From Eumeta japonica (lineage: Eukaryota > Arthropoda > Insecta > Lepidoptera > Psychidae), in contig BGZK01000078.1 in the NCBI GenBank assembly GCA_005406025.1, positions 744,001 to 808,000 on the forward strand: DNA of 64,000 nt, read 5' to 3'. Position numbers and translations under genes: made by a program. The notes beneath the pieces are model-generated. The model ran no database searches. It was not told the DNA's origin and was given only the letters and a program-made list of their open reading frames with translations. Positions 47,506 through 58,350 of the stretch are shown in pieces (position 1 is the stretch's first letter; each line of letters begins with the position of its first letter).

Positions 47506-48520
47506 AACTCTGTCAAGATAATCCGGTTTCAGAAAAGGTCACAGCACTGCGAAGACTTTAATTGACGTTGTGGACGACATATTAGAGGATATTGGCAAGG
47601 GAACAATATCAAAATTGTAAGATTTCTCGAGAGCTTTTGATACTGGTAATATATCTCTTCTTTTTATGATTTTGATAACTCTGTGACAATATGATCTGCT
47701 ACTTATGTCAGTAGCCGCTCGCAATCATCTGAACTTCATAATGTTGATGGCTCAATCGCTTTCTCTACTACCAAGTCTTTTTCTCGCGGAGTTCCTCAGA
47801 GTTCCATTTTTGGATCTATACTCCTTGTTTTATATAGTGCGAATAGCATATTTAATACTAAAAATTGTAAATATCATTTATAAACCAACGATTAAAAATC
47901 AATTCCATATTTGTATGAAAGGCTCTATTTTTCTGATCACCACATTAGTTTTACTGCTCGTTTGATATGTCCACGTTTTAGAACAACCGCATTTCATGGT
48001 AATTTTCGTTACACTAACACGAAGTCCTAGAACGATTTACCACCACCTATTAGAAATTCAAGCTTTGTCTTTCCTTTCGAAAATCCTTAAAGGCTTATTT
48101 ATTACATATAGAAAGAAGTTTTATATAAAAGGTCGTTCAGAAATGAATTATCTATGATTTCTTCATTGTTCATGTAGTCTGGACAAGCTATTTATAGGTA
48201 AAAGAAATATAAGACCACATCATATTTAGCCGAATATAGTTGTATACTTCAGGTAACACTAATATTACTAAGTATGCACATTAGTTGATTTAATTTTCTG
48301 ATTGTATATGATTATTTTCTCTCGATGCCAGCAATACTACTCGATTGCCGTTGCACACGATCTAGGTGTCACTGAAGATCGACGTTGTAGTAATGATCAA
48401 TAAAACAATTTAGGCTGAGTACAAACTTTTTTTGTCTATTACATAGTACTTTTATAATGACTAAACTTAATGTATTAACATTTATATAAATCATAATAAA
48501 ATTATCTTTCTTTCTTTCAA
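47506..48520 (+). mobile_element. 5'-truncated LINE inserted inside the mariner relic
   Basis: It starts mid-RT with SGFRKGHSTAKTLIDVVDDI, then LEDIGKGTISKL, a stop, DFSRAFDT (motif A), SSRSQSSELHNVDGSIAF and SRGVPQSSIFGSILLVLYSA (motif B turn). The YADD part is damaged (NCKYHL, then a stop). A later block, HGNFRYTNTKSWNDLPPPIR, is the C-terminal signature of CR1/Daphne-like elements. The thumb between them is deleted. The non-coding part to about 48520 would be its 3' tail; no clean poly(A) or target duplication is visible. Insertion into the mariner makes it the younger of the two. Confidence 0.85.
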
Positions 48521-48800
48521 ATATCGTAAACGTCATATCATCTTGCACCACAACAATTAATGTTCTCACACGGCCAAACAGACAAATAGATTTTTGAAGG
48601 AGAAAAACTTACAACGTATGTGCAATCCTGCATACAATCCCAATCTGGCACTTTGTGACTTTATTTTGTTCGCAAAAAATTGAGAACGCAGTCAATGATT
48701 TTTATCACCAAAAGAAGCTGTCGAAATGTATGTATACACGTTTTCAAAATCACCAGGGAGGAGTGGCATAAATGTTTTCAAAATTAGTTTATTCGTATGA
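48521..48800 (+). pseudogene. Mariner transposase relic, C-terminal part (continuation of 46870-47505)
   Basis: It resumes with RKRHIILHHNN (the second catalytic aspartate, normally in HHDN, is now asparagine), CSHTAKQTNRFLKEKN, NPAYNPNLALCDFILFAKN (third aspartate kept), then SPKEAVEMYVYTFSKS and GRSGINVF. The segment fits the 3' half of the transposase interrupted at about 47505. Confidence 0.88.
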
Positions 48801-48869
48801 AAAAGGACATTTATGTTAAAGGAGAATATTTTGAGAAATATAAATTCATATTTGACCGTTCAGGGTAAT

Positions 48870-49060
48870 TTTTACTCATTCATTTTCAGTCCACCCGTAG
48901 CTGTGAAACGGCTTAACCGATTTGTATGCGTTTTATTTTGTTTGAAAGCAGGTTTTCTAGCGATGGTCTTTAGATACATTCATCAAAATTGGTTCGGTCG
49001 TTCCAAAGTTGTCAGCTCTTTTGTTAGCTGTAGTAGGGAATCTTAGACGCATAATGGGTA
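48870..49060 (+). repeat. Probable dispersed-repeat fragment
   Basis: The text GTAGCTGTGAAACGGCTTAA, CCGATTTGTATGCG, then ATTGGTTCGGTCGTTCCAA is of a type I recall from many lepidopteran repeats. There is no second copy in the window. Confidence 0.35.
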
Positions 49061-49981
49061 TTTACTTTACTTGTAAATAATCTTAGTGCCTACACACAAC
49101 GAAAAATTCACATTAGAAATTACAGAGAATGAAAAGTAAATACAAAAATTTTAAAAATGAAAAAAAATGTAACACTAATTAATTACAAAATTACAATAAT
49201 TTTAATCAAAAGTAACTATAATTCTCATTAAAAATCATAATAATGATTTATTAACTAAAAAGTAAACAAGAAAAGAAACACAAAAAGATTACTCAACTAG
49301 GTACTATATTATGTACTTATACACAGAAATTAACAATAAACACAAGAATAATTGTACCCGTTATACAAAAAATGCGAGTTTGCATAGAAATCTCAATGCC
49401 TACACACTAACAGTCTATTAAACACAACGAAAAATTCACAGTCCAAGCATTAGTGGCAGCTCCCCCGCGTTACCGGGTGGGCTACCTTGCGAATGAACCG
49501 CGTCGAATAATTAAACACCTACAATAACATAAGCCCGAAGGCACATTAAACACATAAATGGGAGTTCTAGCCGGTTAAGCTGTTACCGCCTACACCGCGT
49601 GTACTACATGTTATTATGAATGTGCTGAATAACTCTACCGATCAGCCTATCACAGTCCACTGTTGGATATAGGCCTGCATTATAGTTAGTGTGATGTAGA
49701 CTAGTTGAAAAAGACTCCAATTGATTTTAGAGCTGGAATCCCATAGCCAAAATTAAAAAAAAATAGACATAATCTCACTAAAAATGATCAAATACAAAAT
49801 TTGTGGAATCGATTCTATTCACTTAATAGGAAACCGATTTCGGATTTTCAGTTATTTATGGTATATGTACTTGTACGTACGCACGAGAACTAAATTTCAT
49901 ATTAAATACCTAGGTAGGTACTTACCTACCTAATTTGAGAGCAGAAAACATATTTCAAATAAGAAATAAGTTTAAAAATTT
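49061..49981. other. Non-coding stretch with partial direct repeat
   Basis: GCCTACACACAACGAAAAAT at 49088 and the similar AACACAACGAAAAATTCACA at about 49421 form direct repeats about 330 bases apart around an AT-rich segment. Further on, AGTCCACTGTTGGATATAGG (about 49655) is a phrase I recall from common lepidopteran repeats. A 10-bp-arm hairpin lies at 49911-49932. Confidence 0.5.
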
Positions 49982-50456
49982 TAAAATAAAAGTTAAATAA
50001 TGCTTTTAAAAAAACCCCAACGCAAGAAAAGTGAACACTTAAAAAGTCAAAAATAATACCTTACATTGAGCTATAAAATTCGATAGGGTAACACCTATTA
50101 GTATCTATACACATATATATTAATTATAGAATTTGATGGATGGTACGATAAAGTTTGCTCGTTAAAATGGCGCTATAATATGCGGTAGGGTACCACTTAG
50201 TTTAAAGCAATAATTAAATAAAAAAAAAATAGAGAGATTGCAAACTCATAGCGCTCGCAGACTTAACAATATACCTAACACCCAATGTAGGTAACTAGAT
50301 TTGCAACAGATCGTATCATATTGGTCGGAAATGCAAGTAAATTACTAGATATTCCATCACGTAAAGGGGCTGATTGTATATACTTATAAGATTATTATCT
50401 CTTTAATAAACTGGTAAATGAATAAACTTGTTATTGTTCTGTAAACAAAGATTTTA

Positions 50457-50930
50457 TTGACGTGACAACGTCTTAAATTAGGTTGCGGCTGGGAGTCACT
50501 TATGAAAAAGTGTAACGCTCGGTAACGTTACGATGAGTCACCGAACGAGAGAGAGGCCCGCCGAATGCCTTGCGTCTCTCTCCCACTCAACTATGATCGG
50601 TCTGCCGCGCGCGCAGCACTAGAGAATTAGTGCATAGCTTGCAAATGTATTGCAAGTTATTGTATGTATATTTGTATATAAATACGTATGTATGTGTAAA
50701 AGTAAAAATAAAATTTTGTTAATATGAAATTCAGTGCGAGATTCTTTGTATAAATTAATGTTTTAAATATAATTCTTTGTATAAATAAATGTTTTAAATT
50801 GTTACTATTATTTCATCCTTCTTCCTACTATACGAATGAATATTCACATTAAAATGATTTTACCATTCAAAGTCGTTGTCACGTAAAACTTTCGCCCGTA
50901 TACCGACTTTACAGGCAACCAATTTTTTTA
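50457..50930 (+). mobile_element. Second copy of the 473-bp element, inverted relative to 2.2 kb
   Basis: See 2243-2715. It starts TTGACGTGACAACGTCTTAA and ends AGGCAACCAATTTTTTTA. A 13-base direct repeat CTGTAAACAAAGA occurs at 50439-50451 and again at 51030-51042, which may be a target duplication if the insert is 50452-51029 with the AT-rich tandem tail included. The copy at 2.2 kb lacks that tail. Confidence 0.85.
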
Positions 50931-50934
50931 ACAA

Positions 50935-51020
50935 TTACTTCTATATCCAGGTTGCACATATATAGAATTATAATAATTATTTCTAAATCTAGGTTACATA
51001 TATATACAATTATAATAATA
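50935..51020. repeat. Two-copy tandem duplication, about 45-bp unit
   Basis: The units resemble ATTTCTAAATCTAGGTTACA followed by TATATATACAATTATAATAA, with the first unit reading CTTCTATATCCAGGTTGCAC. It lies directly after the 473-bp element. Confidence 0.75.
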
Positions 51021-51341
51021 GGAACTAACCTGTAAACAAAGAAACGACATTTAATGTTTATTCTTCCACATATTATCTTATTTACAATTTCCTATTTACT
51101 TTTATTGAAATAACCTTCGTTATGACTTAAACATTCTTTTTGACTTTTTTTTTAAATCTTAACCAAAGACAAATCACTTTAACTGTATAGCCAATATTAA
51201 AGAATTAGTATAGTAATTACTTAACATACTTATAGGTGTTACTCAATCGAATTTGATAGCTCAACGTAAGGTATTATTTTTAACTTTTTAAATAATCGCT
51301 TTTCTTGCGTAGGTGGTTTTTAAATATAAATTTAATTTTAA

Positions 51342-54300
51342 TCCATACTATAGCAGTTCGCTCTATCATATAATTGCAAAGTACACTACAGATACAAAAT
51401 AACTGATCTCGATCTCACCGCAGACAATGTGTTTTGAAATAAGTGGGAATTCACTTTCCCAATAAACATAAATACAGCGCAAAAATTTAAGTCTATTCTC
51501 AAAAAAATGATAAAACGTGAAAAGGCATAAATATTCCAAAAAAATCGTTATACATAAAGGGTTTTGAATATTTCAGCGAAGCAAATTCTATATCGTCATT
51601 TGGTCGCTTTCAATGTGTCCCCGGAGGGGCGGCGCGACCCCAAAATTTGAAATGCAAAAATACGCGTTAGCGGCGGCCACGCAGAATCCTCACCGACTTC
51701 GTGCGGCGAGCGCTAATGCCCGTAGGTTTCTCGACGACGTAGGTATCGGGATTGTGCGAGCGTATGCCAGTCGCATTACAAGTTTTCTACTAGCGAGTTT
51801 TACAACGAAATAAATCCAAGAACTGGTCGGATTTTGACCCACGTCAAGATCCAAAACTTTCCATATTGCTTCGAGCAATAATAACGTTTTTAAACGCGGG
51901 AAGTTCGATGACGTTATTCCTCACATTTTCGAGATTAAAATTATCAGCTCTGTCTATCAAAACTATTAGAAGTATATAAAAGATAATGTGATTGTTATTA
52001 TCAAATGTTTTTTCAAAGTTGTCTTTTCAACGAAGTAACAAATTTGATTGAACTTGCGATGTCCGACGAGCTTTAAAAGGGAAAAAAGTGTTTCATTATG
52101 AAAATCGATCTTTTAAGCAATCTGTTGTGAAGAAACACTATTCGAACTGTTTTTAATACACGATATCTCTCAAAGAAATAAACTCTTTCGGCGAGACATT
52201 TCAGTCAAGTTTACAGCAATCAACACAATTTAGAATCCTGTAAACAGCAAAATTCCAAAGTACTGATTATATGTTGAAATTTATTAATTCAATAGTTTAG
52301 TATAATAATTAGTAGAAAACAAAATGAAATAAATAGCTTTTAAGATTTTTTTTTAAATCGACGATATTGATTGATTTAAATTTTTTGGAAATCCTAAGTT
52401 CAGTGAAGTCCTGTCCAACACTACAAGTATGATTCAGATCGATCTATTTGTTCGAAATGTATTCAGGTTTACACACGCGCTCGCACGCACGTATGCACAT
52501 ACACACACGCATAGACACGCAGCGTCTGATGTATTTGGACATTGGACTGAACACATTAAAATGTCTAATTATCCAAAAAAACAAACAATTTTCCGAGCAG
52601 AAAATTAAAATGATATAAGCACATTTTCATAACTGTAATAATAGTGAGTGCATACGAAAAGGTTTTCCGTTAGCAAACAAACGTGGCTTCAAATGTATCT
52701 GTTCTCGTCGTATGACTTTTGCACCGGATCATCTCGAGAGTGGATGCTTCATTTCTGTCTCTCGATTATGTCTCCTTTTACGGTTTGCTATGAAACATAT
52801 TGAAATATGAACATAAGAAGGGTGTTCGGGCAAACGCAACGTATTCGCTCTGATAATGTAAAATAGCAATTTTTTTGTGGTAAGCGAACACATACCTCCG
52901 AGAAGTAAAATAAAAATTCAAAGAAATAGCTCTCAATTTACGTAACGTTCCAACGCTGGTCGTTATATCAATTTTCAAAATAAGATTGAGAAAAATAACT
53001 TTTCTAATTTTGTGAATATTTTCACTCAAATTTCGATCAAAAATGACCATACAACTACAAATAGAAATAATTTCAAAGCAAATTAAGATTTCTATTTTGG
53101 TTATTTAATAAGCTCTTTAACCGAAGATACCACTATAGAATGAAATACCCATTTTATTTGTCAATTTATCTATTTGATAAATAAACTATTTCAAAGAGCT
53201 AACGTTTTCTAGGGGTACGATAATGGTGCAGAATTCATAATTAAATGAAATGTTTTTACGTGAGCCTGTTGAAGAATAATAATTAAAAACACAAAAAAAA
53301 ACAAATAGACAGTGAAACGATAAATGACTGAAAAACTGTGCAATAGGCCATAACGATATAATTACATGTAATTAACACAATTTGGGCTTTGTCTACTTGT
53401 GACAAAACTATAATGAGAACTCAATGTATGGAAACGCAAGCCTAGAGAGTGATTCGGCTCTTTGAAGTGGTTGATGATGCTAGATATCTGAGTAATAGGA
53501 AAGGACCAGATAAATAGAGTTGAACTGGTAGTAGAAACGTATAGCGCACCTAATTCGGCAATAAATAGTTATTTTTTTAAATGAAATTGTTTCAAGTAAA
53601 TGAGGCTGGAAATTGTGACCAATTAAGAGCATAATTAAACATGATACACAGTCGCCTCTATTAGTTAGAATCAATACGTCTTTCTGATGTTTAAAGTATC
53701 TTATTTTATAACACATTTATTTTTACGTTTTATTTTACATTAATACATGTTTGGTTGAATGATCAAACTACTTATGCTTTTCCAGGTTGCGATGATCGCA
53801 TAAAAGAAGGTACTGATTGTTCGAATCCTCACAAAGAAATTGTCTATGATTAACAATAATTGTACGTACTTGTCTATGGGTGAATTTTTTTTCATATTAT
53901 ACCTTTCTCAATTTCAAGCATTACAATCCACTATAAACCTATGTTCGTGTTTTATTTATAAAAAGCATTTAGATCCAAAAATCAGCGCAAGCAGGGAACA
54001 CAGATTACATATAAGTTATAGCGTTGGACGTACTTGTATGAACAAAGCATACTTACATTTTACTTTATTTATTCATCTATCAACGTTCTCTGTAGATCAA
54101 GAGTTTAACCTTTTCATTAAGTTATATGAAGTTTTTCTTTTTAATGTTTTTTTTCTTCAGTCAAATTCGAGAAAATTATGAAATACCAATAGAAAAATGA
54201 GAACGACAACGAATGATGACGATGAAGGAGATCGAAAAAAAGGTGGAAGTCTTGAAAGACGTAAACTGGCGTCCCGTGAAGCTTATGTTCTGGATGTGCA

Positions 54301-54433
54301 CAGATATTAAACGTATTGCCTGTGTTTGAGCACCTTGCTTTATAATTTGCTTGCTCATAATTTACTACTAGGTATATTTTTCAGCTTTTTTTTTTCAAAA
54401 CACGGGCATGATTAAAAAACATTTTTTAAAACT
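51342..54433. other. Long AT-rich non-coding stretch with one GC block
   Basis: The part 51600-51815 is GC-rich (CCCCGGAGGGGCGGCGCGACC, then CGTTAGCGGCGGCCACGC). The 66-residue frame within it (51613-51813) shows no family. The rest, including frames at 52778, 53480 and 53840 (up to 113 residues), is unassigned and AT-driven. Confidence 0.45.
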
Positions 54434-54890
54434 AAGATAATGCAAAGGGGAATTGAAAGGAGTATGTTGGGCGTGACGCTAAAAGACTGCAAAAGAGCAA
54501 TAGACATTATATCTACAACAAAAGTGGAAGACGTACTAAAGAAAATAAGACGGTTAAAATGGCGATGGACAGGACATATGATAAGGGAAAGCAGAATGAA
54601 ATGGACTAAAATTATAACAAAATGGCTGCCACGTGATGGAAAAAGAAAAAGAGGTAGGCAAGCTAGAAGATAGACAGATGATATCAAGAAGATCGGAAGG
54701 ACAATCTGGTCCAGAAAAGCTACCAATAGAGAGAAATGGAAGCAGCTGGAAGAGGCCTATGTGTCACAGGACACGCTGATCACTGAACCGGGAAATCCGA
54801 TGTAATAGACGTAAGTTAAAAAAATTTGCTACTGTATGTAAAATCATTGTTAGTATCAGCAATAAAGGCTAATAATAATAATAATAATAT
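54434..54890 (+). mobile_element. 5'-truncated RTE-like LINE 3' end
   Basis: The frame 54440-54805 reads MQRGIERSMLGVTLKDCKRA, KKIRRLKWRWTGHMIRES, KWLPRDGKRKRGRQARR, one in-frame TAG at 54671 where tryptophan is usual, then TDDIKKIGRTIWSRKATNR, EKWKQLEEAYVSQDT and a stop at 54803. This is the well-known C-terminus of RTE-like ORF2. AATAAA lies at 54861 and an (AAT)n tail at 54871-54889, as expected for the 3' end of such elements. Apart from one stop it is in good shape, so it is the best preserved LINE piece here. The 104-residue minus-strand frame 54412-54726 is its shadow. Confidence 0.92.
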
Positions 54891-57800
54891 TTTTCAGCAC
54901 ATTGAGCTAGAAAGTGGCAGGAAGTTTTAAGCATGTTGTCCAGTTTCAAATAAGCTCAAAGGCTCATAGGTAAGTATGTTTTTGATCTCGAGGAGTTCAT
55001 ACACACATCGGTAGACATAATGGCGGACAGTTTTAGAGGTGGCCTGGAGGGTCAACCGTTTTATTTATTTTTCAGAAGGCACTTGCTAACTAGTTATTTT
55101 GAGCTTAGCTCCACGGTATCGTGTCAAAGCTTGAAAAGTTCTTACGAGTTCTTGAAATGACAATTTCAGAGTTAAAGCTGTGGTTTTATTCATATGTGCA
55201 GCCGAGAATGCTAGCATGACATCAAAAAACACCTTTAAATCTATACAAGTGATATAGTTATAATAAAATTTACATAGAAATACGACTTTATGAAGATTAT
55301 ATAAAATACAGTTTTTTTTTTCCTTTTTATTGTTTAAAAATAACTTTTAACTTTTCCAAAATGTTGTATGTTGTGATAAAAACGTTATAAATATCTTGAA
55401 AATTGGTTTTATTTACATTTTTAATTATTCTTACTGCATATAATTTCGTCAAACGATAGTAATTAAGGTTTACGCTCTGTCTTTTATAACTTTAAACTTT
55501 GACGGTCTTTTAACGTCTCTATGATATATGGTTAGTATTCATAAATGCACTTTGCAAGCTTGCTCGGATACACATTATACAAAGCTCCGAAACGAAATTG
55601 CCAAGCTCCATCCGGCATTCACTCTATTTTGAGAGGAGATGAATTTTAAAATTAAGTTTCATCACAAAAGCTCCGCTTTAAAGTGAGGCTTTCGCCGCAG
55701 CTTTCTGTGGAAGTCCACGTCTTTTAAACTCTACTAACAATAGCATGGCCCTAACAAATACCCACCACGAAATATTCTGAACTTTAAAATTAATGGTTTT
55801 AGGAGGTTAATTATTCTTTTGATAGCAGGTGAATGTTAATCAATTCGCCGTTTCTATATTTTAGCACTGTGGAGTGACTGAGTTTCTATTTCTTATTAAA
55901 TAAAGGTTAGAAACTCATATAAACTGTAAAGCGAATATGTTAACAGTGGAAAAAATCTAAAAGCGTTTTGACAGGTTTTTCATTTTTAAATAGTCGTATT
56001 TAATTCAATTCTGGGTTCATACATTAGGTCATCATTATTATGACTCTGCAATTGCTGATTCGAGTCGTGACATTATCGTGAATGTGAAAAGAGTAGAGAA
56101 AGCTTTAAGTATAGCTAGAAATTATTATTTTATTAGGCGACAATGAATGTATCTGTTTGCTGATATAAATACTGAAATAGTTCCATTTTGATCTAGTCTA
56201 GGTCGAGATAAGAGCATAACAAAGTTATTTATTTAGCCTGGGAAATAAATCGACAACATAAAATAGGTAAGATTTCTGAGAGGACTTCAAATAACGTTTT
56301 TCGTAGTATAAGTACAGAGATAAGTCTTTGCTTTACCGACTACTTTTTCTTCTGAACACCGTAAGTGCGGTAGACTCTTCTCGAACTGGTAAAGATTATA
56401 GTTATGATATCACAAAAATGACCGTTGAGTGTATCCTTTTAGACAGTATTTTATGATATCTATAACCTGTTAGAGTTATATTGCGGTCAACTTGACAGCA
56501 ACAGGATCACAACGACAGAAACGGCTCGACCGATGAGATATCAAACTCTTACAGAATGTGGACGTGATGAAGCAGTTTCCGGTGTTGCGTTTCGTTTAGT
56601 GAGTAAGAATTCCGGTAGCTCCCTCCTCTCTCCGTCAGATAAAGCCGCGGCTTTGATAGGAGGACAGGTGCCCTCGCGGGTAGTTTCTTATTAGCATAAA
56701 ATTGCGTTAATATGAAATGACAGCGATTGCATTTTCTGTAGCACACTGGTCAGTTTATTTGGTTGAAATTTCTTCTATAAAATTTAATAGGTAGTTTTAG
56801 GCAAGTTTTAAAAATCCTCAAAATTAACAATTTTTATGGTTATATGATATAAAAAAAATGAACCGTTAACGAAGTCGGGTCTCAGAAGCAATAACAATAT
56901 ACATTTTTCATTTGTTAAATAAGAGCAAATATCAGCCTGTATTGGCTAGAGCGTAAATAAAGAAAAAAAATCAGTTTGCAGTCATGTTTTTATTTTTGTA
57001 TGTATGGATTGAAATTTTCTTTCATTCTATTCTAAGCTATTTTGTATGGAATGTAGTTGTATAAATGCATGTAAAAATAAATGAATAAATGTGATAATTT
57101 TATAATAAATAAATCCTTTACAACAATTAAATTAATATATCTGTCTACCTTCAGCCTGCCATTTCAGCGAGCTGCACCACCGCTATTTATTTTAGAAATA
57201 AAAACTCCTTCATCGTCGGGGTCGTTGGAATTTCCTCGACCTTTAAACCCACCTTTGATGTGCGTACCAAATTTCTCACACTGTGACTTTATTATTGTTA
57301 ACACTTAAAACAGAAATCGTTTATTTTTGATAACAAAAAAAAAATAGACCTCAATTCACATTTTCTAAAATTCTGCTATAATTGATTTGATACCTTTTTA
57401 TGTGATACTATTTCTAAAGAAATTCCTATTCTAAAAAGTTAATCAATATACTACAACATACATGTACAGGCTAACGAAGTGGTATAATATTAGCTTTAAT
57501 GCTTTGTAATTGGTCTGAAAAACGAGGTAATGGAAAATGCCAACCGAGAATTTAAATCCACAACATTGACATTTTTCTACTAAACATTTCTTTTAATTAT
57601 CGGATACATTAAAAATTCACATATCACGTACTTTTCGTCGATGTCGATGACATTAAAAATTGTCTAATTTAAATAGGTACAAATAAATTATTAAGTTAAC
57701 AACAATCTAATTAGTCATCTAAATTATCTGTATGTTTTTCAATAATATATATAAATAAGTCATTTATGTTACAAGAATTAATATTTTATATTCATATACC

Positions 57801-58139
57801 TACATGGAACAATACTAAACACTTAATATACATAGATCGCCGGATTAAGTACCGAGAACAACCTTTAAGATATTTCAAAGCTTTCAAATTTGTTTAATAT
57901 AGAATGAAATGAAACTTCATTAGACGTTTTACTGCAACTTTGATAAACTTTATTATTATATGACACTGTTTTATACATCATACTGTAACCATAGAGTAAA
58001 AGAAAGAAAAAAGTAAAGAGTGTATTGCTACTACATTATGTGAGTTGTAGAAGTAGAAAGACAAAGTATTACAAAAGTAATATCTATGTACATGTACTGA
58101 ACAGATACATTATTTTCGGGATCTATAATAGGCGACAGA
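54891..58139. other. Long AT-rich non-coding stretch
   Basis: Less AT-rich pockets lie at 55545-55760 (TTTCGCCGCAGCTTTCTGTG) and 56600-56700 (AGATAAAGCCGCGGCTTTGA), both single-copy and non-coding by inspection. No gene is supported; the frame 57081-57308 has no motif. Confidence 0.45.
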
Positions 58140-58350
58140 CTTAATTCATCGGCGCGGCGGCCGAAGCGGTCTAATAAATCCGGCCGCGGCGCACGAGAGC
58201 TCTTTTACAGCACGAGATCGATTCCGCTGAAAAGGTAATAATGCGAGCGAAAGCCGACGGCGCGCGGCGCCGCCCCGACGGGGAGTGATCGGGCCGCGGG
58301 CGCGACCTGCCAGAAAATAGCGGAAAACCCGGAGCTGCTAAGCGGACAGA
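58140..58350. other. Very GC-rich, CpG-dense block
   Basis: This is the strongest composition change in the window: CGGCGCGGCGGCCGAAGCGG, CCGGCCGCGGCGCACGAGAG, GACGGCGCGCGGCGCCGCCC, CGGGCCGCGGGCGCGACC. It is single-copy. No frame resembles a protein. An unmethylated regulatory block, a conserved element or an unrecognised first exon are all possible; the CpG density is unusual for this AT-rich DNA. Confidence 0.4.

Larger units (their letters stand above)
49982..51341. mobile_element. Foldback element with roughly 120-bp imperfect inverted repeats
   Basis: The left arm 49982-50106 is reverse-complementary to 51226-51341 over its whole length with scattered differences. Anchors are CGCAAGAAAAGTGAACACTT (left) against AAGCGATTATTT-type text, AAATAATACCTTAC shared exactly, TTGAGCTATAAAATTCGAT against TTGAGCTATCAAATTCGAT, and AACACCTATTAGTAT against AACACCTATAAGTAT. 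The middle has no coding frame. The 473-bp element sits inside it. This looks like a MITE or foldback transposon carrying a later insertion; outer target duplications are not clear. Confidence 0.75.

Noticed and set aside
54412..54726. 104-residue hydrophobic minus-strand frame that looks like a membrane protein
   Set aside because: Antisense of the lysine/arginine-rich RTE-like C-terminus; the hydrophobicity is a by-product.
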